Positions 10,028 through 18,515 of a stretch of 64,000 nt of DNA are shown in pieces; the first letter of the stretch is position 1, and every line of letters starts with the position of its first letter. The DNA is from Alphaproteobacteria bacterium (lineage in GTDB: Bacteria; Pseudomonadota; Alphaproteobacteria; UBA8366; Aestuariispiraceae): contig JASJDC010000011.1 of assembly GCA_030065235.1 (NCBI GenBank), positions 186,001 through 250,000 on the forward strand. Reading direction: 5' to 3'. The notes beneath the pieces were generated by a model, which worked only from the letters and a program-made list of their open reading frames with translations, did no database searches and was not told where the DNA came from. The position numbers and the translations under genes were made by a program.

Positions 10028-10968
10028 CCCCAGCCGCCAGCCGAGAAACGCACAAACTGATGGATCGGCTGCCGCCGGTGCGCGGCCGTCTGACCGCGGA
10101 CGCCCCGCTTCATAAGATGACCTGGTTCCGCACCGGCGGTCCGGCCGAGGCGCTGTTTCGGCCGGCCGACGTGGAAGACCTGGCCGCCTTCCTCGCAAAG
10201 ACCCCAGGCGACGTGCCCATCACCGTGCTTGGCGTCGGCTCGAACGTGCTCGTGCGCGACGGCGGCGTGCGCGGCGTCGTGATCCGGCTGCAAGGCGCCT
10301 TCGCCGCTTTGTCGGTCGAAAAGGACCGGGTCCGCGCCGGCGCCGGCGCTTTCGGCCTGGCGGTCTCGAACGCAGCGCAGGAAGCGGGACTGGCGGGCCT
10401 TGAATTCCTCAGCGGCATTCCCGGCGGGGTTGGCGGCGCGGTGCGTATGAACGCCGGCGCCTACGGGTCCGAGGTGAAGGATGTTTTGGTCTCAGCGACC
10501 GCGCTGGACCGATCGGGACAGCGTCACGAGCTCGCGCTCGACAACCTGGGCTACGCCTACAGACATAGCAGCCTGCCAAAGGACTGGATCGTCACCGAGG
10601 CGGTCTTTCGCGGCGCACCCGGCGATCCCGCGGCCATCGCCGCGCGCATGACGGAAATCGCAGAGAAACGCACCACGACCCAGCCGATCAAAGGCCGCAC
10701 TGGCGGCTCGACCTTTAAGAATCCGGGCGGCGCCGACACGACGGGAGTCAAGGCTTGGCGGCTGATCGAGGAAGCCGGATGCCGGGGACTGAGCGTCGGC
10801 GACGCCCAAGTATCGGAGAAGCACTGCAACTTTCTGCTCAATAAAAACCAAGCCACAGCGCAAGAAATTGAAAGTTTAGGTGAAATAATTATTTCTCGTG
10901 TTAAAGTAAAAACTGGCGTTAATCTTGAATGGGAAATAGAACGCATCGGCGAGACGCGGTATGACTGA
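10024..10968 (+). CDS. murB: UDP-N-acetylenolpyruvoylglucosamine reductase MurB
   Basis: FAD-dependent enzyme reducing UDP-enolpyruvyl-GlcNAc to UDP-MurNAc. 314 aa from ATG 10024, which overlaps the murC stop as ATGA; an in-frame ATG 45 bases upstream gives a longer product but lies inside murC. Seen: FAD-binding [29 protein letters not shown], and GGSTFKNP with the catalytic serine. The last 35 codons (about 10838-10943) are strikingly AT-rich and use TTA, ATA, AGT and GTA codons unlike the rest of the cluster; see findings. The 3' end overlaps ddl by 8 bases. Confidence 0.95.
   Translation: MTPAASRETHKLMDRLPPVRGRLTADAPLHKMTWFRTGGPAEALFRPADVEDLAAFLAKTPGDVPITVLGVGSNVLVRDGGVRGVVIRLQGAFAALSVEKDRVRAGAGAFGLAVSNAAQEAGLAGLEFLSGIPGGVGGAVRMNAGAYGSEVKDVLVSATALDRSGQRHELALDNLGYAYRHSSLPKDWIVTEAVFRGAPGDPAAIAARMTEIAEKRTTTQPIKGRTGGSTFKNPGGADTTGVKAWRLIEEAGCRGLSVGDAQVSEKHCNFLLNKNQATAQEIESLGEIIISRVKVKTGVNLEWEIERIGETRYD
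10882..10895. promoter_or_regulatory. 14-bp perfect AT-rich palindrome inside murB
   Basis: GAAATAATTATTTC is self-complementary over all 14 bases and lies in the only AT-rich patch of the dcw cluster, about 65 bases before the ddl start. TTGAAA occurs at 10868-10873, but no well-spaced -10 follows, so a promoter is not shown. It may be an operator or a site that keeps local DNA easy to melt; this is inference from base composition only. Confidence 0.35.
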
Positions 10969-11896
10969 CGGAACGAAGGATAGCCCTGCCCGGAAACGCG
11001 TCGCCGTTCTCATGGGCGGTTGGTCGGCGGAGCGGGACGTCTCGCTGGTCACCGGCGCCGCCTGCGCAGATGCGTTGGAAGAAGCCGGCTACGCGGTCAC
11101 GCGGATCGACGCGCAACGCGATCTTAAGGCTCTGGCGGCGGCCTTGGACCCGGCGCCCGATGTCGTTTTCAACGCGCTGCACGGACGCGGCGGCGAGGAC
11201 GGCGTCATACAAGCGGTTTTGGATTTGATGGGATTGCCCTACACGCATTCCGGCATGCGGTCTTCCGCCCTGGCGATGGACAAGCCGGCGGCCAAGGCGG
11301 TGTTCTTGGCGGCCGGCTTGCCCTGTCCGGCGGGCGTCGTGGTGTCGTTGGAGACATTGCTGCAAGGCGATCCGTTGCCGCGACCCTATGTCGTCAAGCC
11401 GGCGAACGAGGGCTCCAGCGTCGGCGTCTATATCGTCCGGCAAGGCGATAACGGCCCTGACTATTCCGACTGGACCTATGGCGACGCGCTGGCGGAGGAA
11501 TATATCGACGGCCGTGAGTTGACCGTCACCGTGATGGGCGACCGGGCGCTGAGCGTCACCGAATTGCAGCCCGAGTCCGGATTTTACGACTACGAGGCGA
11601 AATATACCGACGGCAAGACCGTCCATATTTGCCCAGCGGATATACCGGACGCCATAGCCGCGCAATGCAAGGACTACGCGCTAAGGGCGCATCAGGCGCT
11701 TGGCTGCCGCGGGTTGACGCGCGCCGATTTTCGCTGGGACGACAGCGCCGTCAATGGCAGCCGCCTGTTCCTTCTCGAGGTGAACACCCAGCCGGGCATG
11801 ACGCCGCTGAGCCTGTCACCGGAACAGGCGGCCGAGGCCGGGATCTCGTTCGGCGAGTTGGTCAGTTGGATGGTGGAGCAGGCGCAATGCGATTGA
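10961..11896 (+). CDS. ddl: D-alanine--D-alanine ligase
   Basis: ATP-grasp enzyme producing D-Ala-D-Ala for MurF. 311 aa, the short DdlB-type length. Seen: N-terminal VLMGGWSAERDVSL, the catalytic NALHGRGGEDG stretch, ATP-binding KPANEGSSVGVY, and the metal/phosphate-binding FLLEVNTQPGMT near the C-terminus. It overlaps murB by 8 bases and ftsQ by 10, which argues for coupled translation through ddl-ftsQ-ftsA. Confidence 0.95.
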   Translation: MTDGTKDSPARKRVAVLMGGWSAERDVSLVTGAACADALEEAGYAVTRIDAQRDLKALAAALDPAPDVVFNALHGRGGEDGVIQAVLDLMGLPYTHSGMRSSALAMDKPAAKAVFLAAGLPCPAGVVVSLETLLQGDPLPRPYVVKPANEGSSVGVYIVRQGDNGPDYSDWTYGDALAEEYIDGRELTVTVMGDRALSVTELQPESGFYDYEAKYTDGKTVHICPADIPDAIAAQCKDYALRAHQALGCRGLTRADFRWDDSAVNGSRLFLLEVNTQPGMTPLSLSPEQAAEAGISFGELVSWMVEQAQCD

Positions 11897-12813
11897 CCCT
11901 GCCCTTTCTCGGATCGCGGCGCGCCGGCCAAAGGAGCGCCGGCCAAAGGAGCGCCGGCAAGAAACGCGGCGCCAAACAAAGCATCGCCCGCGAATCGCGC
12001 AAGGCGACCAAACGCCGGGCGCGGGCGCGCTGGCTCGGTCCGACTTTGCGTTTTGGCGCGCCGGTCGCCCTGGCCGGAATTGTCGGCGCGGCGGGCTATT
12101 TCGTCTGGTCGAGCGGCCAAATTCAGGCCGCAAGCCAGGCCGCCATGCGCGCAGCCGTCAACGCGACCGTCGAGGCCGGCCTCTCGGTCCAGCATGTGTC
12201 GGTGGTCGGCCGCCGCGAGACTGGTCGCGAGACATTGCTGAAAGCGCTGAATGTCGGAATCGGCGATCCGATCCTAACCGTCGATCTCGGCGCGGCGCTC
12301 GAGCGGGTTCGCGATATCGGATGGGTCCAGGACGCTGCGATCGAACGCCGGCTTCCAGACCGTCTTCACGTCCACCTGAAAGAACGCGTCGCCGCCGCGA
12401 TCTGGCAGCGCGACGGCGGTTTCGTGCTGATCGATCATAGCGGCGCGATTATCGGCGAGGAGGGCATGGACCGCCACCGGCGCCTGAAAGTCGTGGTCGG
12501 CGAGGGCGCGCCGGAAAAGGCCGCGCACTTGCTTGCCGCATTGGCGACCGAGCCGAGCCTTGAGGAACGCGTGATCGCCGCGGTCTGGGTCGGCGGCCGC
12601 CGCTGGAATCTGAGGCTGGAGAACGGCGTCGATATTCGTCTGCCCGAGGACGACCTGCCGGGCGCCTGGGCGCGGCTGGCTCAACTGGAGCGCGATCACA
12701 AACTGCTGACCCGGGACATCGAGGCGATCGACCTGCGGCAATCGGATCAGTTCATTGTGCGTTTAACGGAGGACGCCGCCGAAAGGCGGCGCACCCGCAA
12801 GGATGAAACCTAA
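11887..12813 (+). CDS. ftsQ: Cell division protein FtsQ
   Basis: Bitopic divisome protein linking early and late division proteins. 308 aa from ATG 11887, which overlaps the ddl stop by 10 bases. A basic, Ala/Gly/Arg-rich cytoplasmic tail (residues 1-55) precedes one membrane helix (about 56-75), a POTRA-type domain (about 95-165, with VVGRRETGRE at its start) and a periplasmic beta domain. The cytoplasmic tail contains an in-frame 15-bp tandem repeat giving AGQRS twice. The end overlaps the ftsA start. Confidence 0.92.
   Translation: MRLTLPFLGSRRAGQRSAGQRSAGKKRGAKQSIARESRKATKRRARARWLGPTLRFGAPVALAGIVGAAGYFVWSSGQIQAASQAAMRAAVNATVEAGLSVQHVSVVGRRETGRETLLKALNVGIGDPILTVDLGAALERVRDIGWVQDAAIERRLPDRLHVHLKERVAAAIWQRDGGFVLIDHSGAIIGEEGMDRHRRLKVVVGEGAPEKAAHLLAALATEPSLEERVIAAVWVGGRRWNLRLENGVDIRLPEDDLPGAWARLAQLERDHKLLTRDIEAIDLRQSDQFIVRLTEDAAERRRTRKDET
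11921..11957 (+). repeat. 15-bp tandem repeat in ftsQ, about 2.5 copies
   Basis: The unit GCGCCGGCCAAAGGA occurs exactly at 11921-11935 and 11936-11950, with a partial third copy. Fifteen bases preserve the reading frame, so it lengthens the basic cytoplasmic tail of FtsQ by five residues per copy. Perfect identity suggests a recent slippage event, and copy number may vary between strains. Confidence 0.85.
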
Positions 12814-14056
12814 GATCATGTCTGGCGCGCGCATCGTGGCGGCCCTGGATGTAGGGTCCTTCAAAGTCTGCTGTTTCATCGCCGAGGCGCGGGACGACGG
12901 GACGCTGCGCGTGATCGGCATGAGCCATCAGGCCTCCGCCGGCGTCAAGCAAGGCGTCATCGTCGATATGGAGCTGGCGCAGCAGGCGATCTCCTCGGCC
13001 GTGCACGCCGCCGAACAGATGGCCGGCGTACAGGTGCGCGACGTGACCGTCAGCCTAACCGGCGGCGCGCCCGTCACCCAGACCCTACGTCGGGAAATGA
13101 CCATCGGCGGCGGCGCGGTGAAGGATGTCGACGTCCGCCGGCTGCTCCATGACTGCCGCGCCGGCGCCCAGCTCGAGGGGCGCCAATTGATCCACGCGAT
13201 TCCCGTCGGCTATTCGATCGACGGCTCGCCGACGACGCTTGATCCGCGCGGCATGCACGGTCAGATGCTGGGCGTGCGGATGACCGTCGTCAGCGCCGCG
13301 GCGAGCACGGTGCGCAACCTTTTGACCTGCGTCGCCCGATGCCATCTTGAGGTGCGCGATCTGGTCGTCGCCCCCTACGCGGCCGGGTTGGCGGCGCTGG
13401 TCGAGGACGAGCGCGATCTCGGCGCGACGGTGGTCGATATAGGGGCCGGCGTCACAGCGCTGGCGGTCTTCTATGAAGGCGCCGCGATCCACATGGACGT
13501 GATTCCGGTCGGCGGCCGCCACGTCACCAACGACATCTCGCAAGGGCTGCACACGAGGATAGATCACGCCGAACGGTTGAAGACGCTCTATGGCAACGCC
13601 GTGCGCTCGACCACCGATGACGAGGAGATGATCGATGTCGTGCAGATCGGCGAAGAACAGGACGCGGCCGGCCTGCAGGCGCCGCGCAGCCATCTGACCG
13701 GCATTATCGCGCCGCGCACCGAGGAAATCCTCGAAATGGTGAAACGCCGGCTCGACCAATCCGGCGTCGCGGGCGTCGCCGGGCAACGCATGATCCTGAC
13801 CGGCGGCGCGGCGCAGCTGCCCGGCATCCGGGAGGTCGCAACACACATTCTGGGGAAACAAGTTCGAGTCGGCCGGCCGCTGCGTCTCAGCGGACTGGCC
13901 GAAGCCACAGGCGGGCCCGCTTTTGCGACAGCCGCCGGGCTATTGATGTTCGCCGTTGACGACCGCGGCGAAGCGCGGGGAGCCGAAGTGAAGAAACAAA
14001 GCGCGAAGGTCGGCGCTTTTGGAAAGATTGGAGGATGGCTCCGTGACAATTTCTAA
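12803..14056 (+). CDS. ftsA: Cell division protein FtsA
   Basis: Actin-like ATPase that tethers FtsZ filaments to the membrane. 417 aa. N-terminal ALDVGSFKVCCFIAE is the phosphate-1 motif, VVDIGAGVT is phosphate-2, and LTGGAAQLPG is the adenosine motif. The C-terminal segment ([10 protein letters not shown]) is amphipathic, as expected for the membrane-targeting helix. ATG 12803 overlaps ftsQ; a second in-frame ATG at 12818 cannot be excluded. A separate ORF with a good ribosome site starts inside the last 14 bases. Confidence 0.95.
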   Translation: MKPKIMSGARIVAALDVGSFKVCCFIAEARDDGTLRVIGMSHQASAGVKQGVIVDMELAQQAISSAVHAAEQMAGVQVRDVTVSLTGGAPVTQTLRREMTIGGGAVKDVDVRRLLHDCRAGAQLEGRQLIHAIPVGYSIDGSPTTLDPRGMHGQMLGVRMTVVSAAASTVRNLLTCVARCHLEVRDLVVAPYAAGLAALVEDERDLGATVVDIGAGVTALAVFYEGAAIHMDVIPVGGRHVTNDISQGLHTRIDHAERLKTLYGNAVRSTTDDEEMIDVVQIGEEQDAAGLQAPRSHLTGIIAPRTEEILEMVKRRLDQSGVAGVAGQRMILTGGAAQLPGIREVATHILGKQVRVGRPLRLSGLAEATGGPAFATAAGLLMFAVDDRGEARGAEVKKQSAKVGAFGKIGGWLRDNF

Positions 14057-14273
14057 ACCCTCATACGCCAGCACCGACGGCGCCGCCCATACCGGCGGAC
14101 GCGGCGGTGACCTGAACAACCAGATACAGAGAAGCGGCAGGGCCTCGCTCAAGGCCTGGGAACCGCATCCGAAGAGCGCCGCGAAACCCGATCTTGATAG
14201 TTGGACGGGCGCCGGGGCCCTGAAGGCGGCGCGCCTAACGCAAAAATCGATTCTCAACGGAGGCGGAAAATGA
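14043..14273 (+). CDS. Candidate small protein between ftsA and ftsZ, 76 aa, unrecognised
   Basis: I do not recognise this protein. A GTG start at 14043 lies 8 bases after a perfect GGAGG (14030-14034). The frame runs 76 codons and its TGA overlaps the ftsZ ATG (ATGA), so it would be translationally coupled on both sides: it begins 14 bases inside ftsA and ends on the ftsZ start. Third-position GC is high, about two thirds by hand count, somewhat below the neighbours. The product is polar, Gly/Ala/Ser/Lys-rich, with no membrane segment or signal peptide. It may instead be only the ftsZ leader; conservation in relatives would decide. Confidence 0.45.
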   Translation: MTISKPSYASTDGAAHTGGRGGDLNNQIQRSGRASLKAWEPHPKSAAKPDLDSWTGAGALKAARLTQKSILNGGGK

Positions 14274-16102
14274 CCCTCAGTTTCACACCGCCGGGCCCCG
14301 ACCCGGAATTAAAGCCGCGCATTGTCGTGGTCGGCGTCGGCGGCGCCGGCGGCAACGCGGTCAACAACATGATCCAGGCCAATCTGGAAGGCGTTGAATT
14401 CGTCGTCGCCAACACGGACGCCCAAGCGCTCGGTCAATCCATGGCCGACCGCAAGATCCAACTTGGCGCCACGCTGACCCAAGGGCTGGGCGCCGGGGCG
14501 CGGCCCGATGTCGGGCGCGCGGCGGCCGAAGAGGCGATGCCGAACATGATGGAGCATCTCGGCGGCGCCAACATGCTGTTCATTACAGCCGGCATGGGCG
14601 GCGGCACCGGCACCGGCGCGGCCCCGGTGATCGCCGAAGCGGCGCGCGAGGCGGGCATGCTGACCGTCGGCGTCGTCACCAAACCCTTCCATTTCGAAGG
14701 CCGCCAGCGCATGCGCTTGGCGGATCAAGGCATCGAGGAGCTGCAGAGCTTTGTCGATACGCTGATCATCATCCCGAACCAGAACCTGTTCAGGGTCGCC
14801 AATGAGAAGACGACCTTCGCGGACGCCTTCAAGATGGCCGACAATGTGCTGCATTCCGGCGTACGCGGCGTCACCGATCTGATGATCATGCCCGGACTGA
14901 TCAATCTGGACTTCGCCGATATCCGCACCGTGATGAGCGAGATGGGCAAGGCGATGATGGGCACCGGCGAAGGCGAAGGCGAGGAACGCGCACGCGCCGC
15001 CGCCGAAGCCGCGATCTCCAACCCGCTGCTGGACGATGTCTCAATGGCCGGGGCGCATGGCGTCCTGATCAACATCACCGGTGGCGACGACATGACGCTG
15101 TTCGAAGTGGATGAGGCGGCGAACCGTATCCGCGAGGAGGTCGACGAGGACGCGAACATCATCTTCGGATCGACCTTCGATCCGGATCTGCAAGGCCTTA
15201 TGCGTGTCAGCGTCGTGGCGACCGGCATCGAAGCGGACGCGGCGCAGCAGCCGCGTCCGACCGCGCAACGGGCGATCCGCCTGACCCGCCCGGCGCGCCG
15301 CGACAAGACGGCCGACGTCGAGCCGGAGGCGCCGGCCATCGCCGCCCAAGCCACTGCTCAGGCCCCTACCCAGGCCGCCGACCCGACGCCGACCGCAGCG
15401 TCGGACCCGGAGCAGGAGCCGGAATCAATGGTCGCCGAAACGGCGGTGACGCTCGACCCACCCACCGCACCGGAGCCGATGGCGGAAACAGCGGAAACCG
15501 TATGGGTCGAAACCGATCTCGAAGCCGGGGCGCCGCCGGCCGTCGATCCTGTCCCGGACAACGAAACAGGGGCGGAGCCGCGTCTGTTCGACGATCCGCC
15601 TCTGGAAGAGCCAGCCGCGGATCGCATGGCGGCGATGGAGATCGACCCGTCCGCTTCGGACATTGCCGGGGCGGCGACGCCAGGCCCGGATCGCGCGGCC
15701 CGGCATCCCGACGTGCCGAATCCGCGCGATGCGTTTATTCCGCCGCCGGCCCTGGATGGCGGGCGCAAGGAACGCATGAGCGCGGCGGCGGCGCCCGATC
15801 CCTATCTCGAGGCGGAACTCGCCAATGGCCGCTCCGAGGCGCCCAAGAAGTCGCATCGGAACATCTTCCAGCGCGCCACCAGCATTCTCAGCGGCCGTGT
15901 CGAGGAGCTCGGTCCGGCGTCAGTCGCCCGACACCCGGCGGTCGACGCTGCGCGCCAAGAGCCAAGTCCCGGCCCGGCCCGAGCGCCGGCGACGCAGCCC
16001 GATCTCGCCCCGACCGGCGCGTCCGGCGCTGCGTTGGAGCCGAGCAAGGCCGACGAGGAGATGCTGGAGATACCCGCTTTCCTGCGCCGTCAGGCGAACT
16101 AG
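14270..16102 (+). CDS. ftsZ: Cell division GTPase FtsZ with long C-terminal linker
   Basis: Tubulin-like GTPase that forms the Z-ring. 610 aa, far longer than the roughly 390 of E. coli FtsZ but in the range seen in alphaproteobacteria. The globular domain (residues 1 to about 325) has [13 protein letters not shown], the GTP signature [10 protein letters not shown], and the T7-loop residues NLDFADI. A Pro/Ala/Glu-rich disordered linker (about 330-595) follows, ending in the conserved tail EIPAFLRRQ that binds FtsA. ATG 14270 has GGAGG at 14259-14263; longer in-frame starts lie in the leader ORF. A terminator follows at 16126. Confidence 0.97.
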   Translation: MTLSFTPPGPDPELKPRIVVVGVGGAGGNAVNNMIQANLEGVEFVVANTDAQALGQSMADRKIQLGATLTQGLGAGARPDVGRAAAEEAMPNMMEHLGGANMLFITAGMGGGTGTGAAPVIAEAAREAGMLTVGVVTKPFHFEGRQRMRLADQGIEELQSFVDTLIIIPNQNLFRVANEKTTFADAFKMADNVLHSGVRGVTDLMIMPGLINLDFADIRTVMSEMGKAMMGTGEGEGEERARAAAEAAISNPLLDDVSMAGAHGVLINITGGDDMTLFEVDEAANRIREEVDEDANIIFGSTFDPDLQGLMRVSVVATGIEADAAQQPRPTAQRAIRLTRPARRDKTADVEPEAPAIAAQATAQAPTQAADPTPTAASDPEQEPESMVAETAVTLDPPTAPEPMAETAETVWVETDLEAGAPPAVDPVPDNETGAEPRLFDDPPLEEPAADRMAAMEIDPSASDIAGAATPGPDRAARHPDVPNPRDAFIPPPALDGGRKERMSAAAAPDPYLEAELANGRSEAPKKSHRNIFQRATSILSGRVEELGPASVARHPAVDAARQEPSPGPARAPATQPDLAPTGASGAALEPSKADEEMLEIPAFLRRQAN

Positions 16103-16125
16103 GCTGGACCTGAGAATCGATTTTT

Positions 16126-16175
16126 GGGGCCGGTCGGACGCGCGAGAAAGCGCCCCGTCCGGCCCCATTTCTTTA
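16126..16175 (+). terminator. Rho-independent terminator after ftsZ
   Basis: GGGGCCGG starting at 16126 pairs with CCGGCCCC ending near 16167. The inner stem is interrupted around the GCGAGAAAGC loop, and ATTTCTTT follows. It closes the dcw transcription unit before the AT-rich lpxC promoter region. Confidence 0.75.
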
Positions 16176-16191
16176 GAGTTGGCCGAAGGCA

Positions 16192-16219
16192 TGGAAACTC
16201 GATTATTTCATACTATAAT
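16192..16219 (+). promoter_or_regulatory. Putative sigma-70 promoter for lpxC
   Basis: TGGAAA (16192-16197), a 16-base spacer and a perfect TATAAT (16214-16219) lie in a markedly AT-rich stretch of the 309-base ftsZ-lpxC gap. Transcription from here would leave a leader of about 185 bases before lpxC; I see no riboswitch fold in it. The rest of the gap holds the ftsZ terminator and no convincing ORF. Confidence 0.5.
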
Positions 16220-16411
16220 CAATAACTTACAAAGTGATGTAATGGGTAACAAACCGAAACATTGTTTGATTTGTTCGGTACTGGGGCGGCTGCTACGTCC
16301 TAATCCTAGCGAAAAGGTGCGGTATGGTTAACGCAAGCGGCGGCGGGCTCTCGACCACCCCGCGAACGAGCCGACGCCTTTCCGAGTGTAACGAGTTTGA
16401 TGTGAGGCACT

Positions 16412-17404
16412 ATGTTGGACGGAATGACGGATGTCGGCGTGCGCGATATTAACACGGCGCGCAGGGACCTTCGACCGGTGATGCAGCGCAGCTTGAAGCG
16501 CGCGATCCCGTGCGTCGACAAAGGGCTTCACAGCGGCGTTCCGGTGACGATGACCCTGCGCCCCGCCCCGGCCGGGCATGGCGTCGTCTTCAAGCGCACC
16601 GATGTTGACGCCGATCAGGTAAACCCCTTCGTTGATGCGAAATTCGACGCGATCTCCGACACCCGCCTCTGCAGCACCGTCAGCAACGCCGATGGCGTCA
16701 GCGTCGCGACGATCGAACATCTCATGGCGGCGCTTTACGCGACAGGCGTCGACAATGTCTTGATCGAGCTGGATGGACCGGAAACCCCGGTGATGGACGG
16801 CAGTTCGGAGCCGTTTGTCTTCCTGATCGATTGCGCCGGGACCGTGGATTTGAACGCGCCGCGCAAGGTCGTGCGTGTGCTGAAAGACGTGCGTGTCGAG
16901 ACCGAGGCGGGCTTCGCCGCTTTGTCTCCGGTCGACGAGCTCGAAGACGGGTTGTCCATCGATCTGACGATCGATTTCCCCTGCGATGTGATCGGACGCC
17001 AGTCAAAATCGGTCCGCGTCGCGGAAGGCCGCTTTGCGCGCGAGATCGCGAAGGCGCGGACGTTCGGCTTCATGCATGAGGTGGACGCGATGCGGAAAGC
17101 CGGTCTGGCCCTGGGAGGCGGATTGGACAATGCGGTTGTGATCGACGGCGAGACCATTCTGAACGAAGACGGCTTGCGCTATCGAGACGAATTCGTCCGC
17201 CACAAGATCCTGGATTGTATCGGCGATCTCGCGCTCTGCGGCGCCGAACTGGTCGGCGCCGTGCGGGCGGAACGCACCGGCCACGCGCTGAACAACGCGC
17301 TTCTGCATGCGCTGTTCTCCGACCCCTCCAATTACGAGATCGTCGACGCGGCGACCTTGGAAGCGCCGATGCCGCAGGGCCGTTTCCTCGCCGCCGCTGA
17401 ATAG
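16412..17404 (+). CDS. lpxC: UDP-3-O-acyl-GlcNAc deacetylase LpxC
   Basis: Zinc-dependent deacetylase, the committed step of lipid A synthesis. 330 aa from ATG 16412, with GAGG 4 bases upstream; ATG 16424 is an alternative. Seen: GLHSG, the TIEHLMAAL zinc-ligand histidine, MDGSSEPFV, the HKILDCIGD motif carrying further zinc and catalytic residues, and GHALNNALLH with the catalytic histidine near the end. As in many alphaproteobacteria it follows ftsZ, but here behind its own terminator and promoter. Confidence 0.96.
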   Translation: MLDGMTDVGVRDINTARRDLRPVMQRSLKRAIPCVDKGLHSGVPVTMTLRPAPAGHGVVFKRTDVDADQVNPFVDAKFDAISDTRLCSTVSNADGVSVATIEHLMAALYATGVDNVLIELDGPETPVMDGSSEPFVFLIDCAGTVDLNAPRKVVRVLKDVRVETEAGFAALSPVDELEDGLSIDLTIDFPCDVIGRQSKSVRVAEGRFAREIAKARTFGFMHEVDAMRKAGLALGGGLDNAVVIDGETILNEDGLRYRDEFVRHKILDCIGDLALCGAELVGAVRAERTGHALNNALLHALFSDPSNYEIVDAATLEAPMPQGRFLAAAE

Positions 17405-17506
17405 CCTGCCCTAAACGCGCTAATCGGCACGGGGCGACCGCCCGACCCTTCAATCACCCGCGTCACGTCTAAGGTCCGATCTTGGGTCCCAGAGCGCCGG
17501 TCCTTC

Positions 17507-17536
17507 TTGCCCATACTGGTCGGTTTTCAGTATACT
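17507..17536 (+). promoter_or_regulatory. Putative sigma-70 promoter for bamD
   Basis: TTGCCC (17507-17512), an 18-base spacer and TATACT (17531-17536) give a plausible housekeeping promoter with a start near 17543, in the 235-base gap after lpxC. Confidence 0.5.
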
Positions 17537-17594
17537 ATCGCCCGGTTTGCACGGGTCGAGAAGGCTGACGGGAATGAGCTCTACTGCGCACGGT

Positions 17595-17630
17595 GCGCGC
17601 CATTCAACAGGGGCGCGCCATTCATCAGGG
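17595..17630 (+). repeat. 18-bp tandem repeat upstream of or within the 5' end of bamD
   Basis: GCGCGCCATTCAACAGGG (17595-17612) is followed directly by the same 18 bases with one A-to-T change (17613-17630). If translation starts at ATG 17574 it encodes two copies of a GARHS(T/S)-type hexapeptide; if at 17640 it lies in the mRNA leader. Confidence 0.8.
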
Positions 17631-17639
17631 ACGCGTAGA

Positions 17640-18443
17640 ATGGTTTTTCAGGCGCTGCGCGCCGGCGCTTTGGCCGGCGCGGCGTTTATCGCTGCGTGCA
17701 CGAGTGAAGAGACCGCAAGGCCTTATGTCGAGCAGCCTGTTGAGATCCTATACAACGACGCCCTGGATGCGCTCGAAGCCGAGGACTTCGTTGGGGCGCG
17801 CAGTTCCTTCGAGGAAGTGGACCGTCAGCATCCCTACTCGATCTGGGCGACCAAGGCCCAATTGATGGCGGCGTACGTCTATTATCTGAACGATGAGTAT
17901 GACGACGCCATAATCGCCTTGGACCGTTTTATTGACCTGCATCCCGGCAACCCGGACGCGCCGTACGCGTACTATCTGCGCGGTGTCAGTTACTACGAAC
18001 AGATCGTCGATATTGGGCGCGATCAAAAGATCACCCGTCTGGCGCTGGAATCATTGCAGGAAGTGACTCAGCGTTTTCCCGACACGCCGTATGCGCGGGA
18101 CGCCTCGCTGAAAATCGATCTGACGCTCGACCACCTGGCCGGCAAAGAGATGGAGATCGGCCGCTTCTATCAGGATCGCGGCGAATATCTCGCCGCCATC
18201 AACCGGTTTCGCACTGTAATCGAACGCTACCAAACCACGACGCATGTCCCGGAAGCGCTGCACCGGGTCGTCGAGAGCTATCTGGCCGTCGGCGTGACGG
18301 ACGAGGCGCAGAGCGCCGCCGCCGTACTGGGTCATAATTTCCCGGGCAGCGAGTGGTATTCCGACAGTTATGCGCTCCTAAATCTCGACACGGACGACGA
18401 CCCGGTCGAAGAGTCTTGGACAGAGGCGCTTTGGCCCTTCTAG
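17640..18443 (+). CDS. bamD: Outer-membrane assembly lipoprotein BamD
   Basis: Essential TPR lipoprotein of the Bam complex that inserts outer-membrane beta-barrels. 267 aa from ATG 17640. Residues 1-19 form a lipoprotein signal ending in IAAC, with the lipidated cysteine at residue 20. Tetratricopeptide-like repeats follow, with typical BamD sequences such as YNDALDALE and DRFIDLHPGNPDAPYAYYLRG (conserved residues only). ATG 17574 is also in frame and would add 22 residues with an Arg/His-rich repeat; 17640 gives the more usual lipoprotein start. bamD upstream of recN and ligA is a common alphaproteobacterial order. Confidence 0.92.
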   Translation: MVFQALRAGALAGAAFIAACTSEETARPYVEQPVEILYNDALDALEAEDFVGARSSFEEVDRQHPYSIWATKAQLMAAYVYYLNDEYDDAIIALDRFIDLHPGNPDAPYAYYLRGVSYYEQIVDIGRDQKITRLALESLQEVTQRFPDTPYARDASLKIDLTLDHLAGKEMEIGRFYQDRGEYLAAINRFRTVIERYQTTTHVPEALHRVVESYLAVGVTDEAQSAAAVLGHNFPGSEWYSDSYALLNLDTDDDPVEESWTEALWPF

Positions 18444-18515
18444 CGTCCGGCGCCCGCGGCGGCGCAACCAGTTTCGCGCGTCCAGTCCCGCGCGATCAAC
18501 GATGATCGCTCATCC

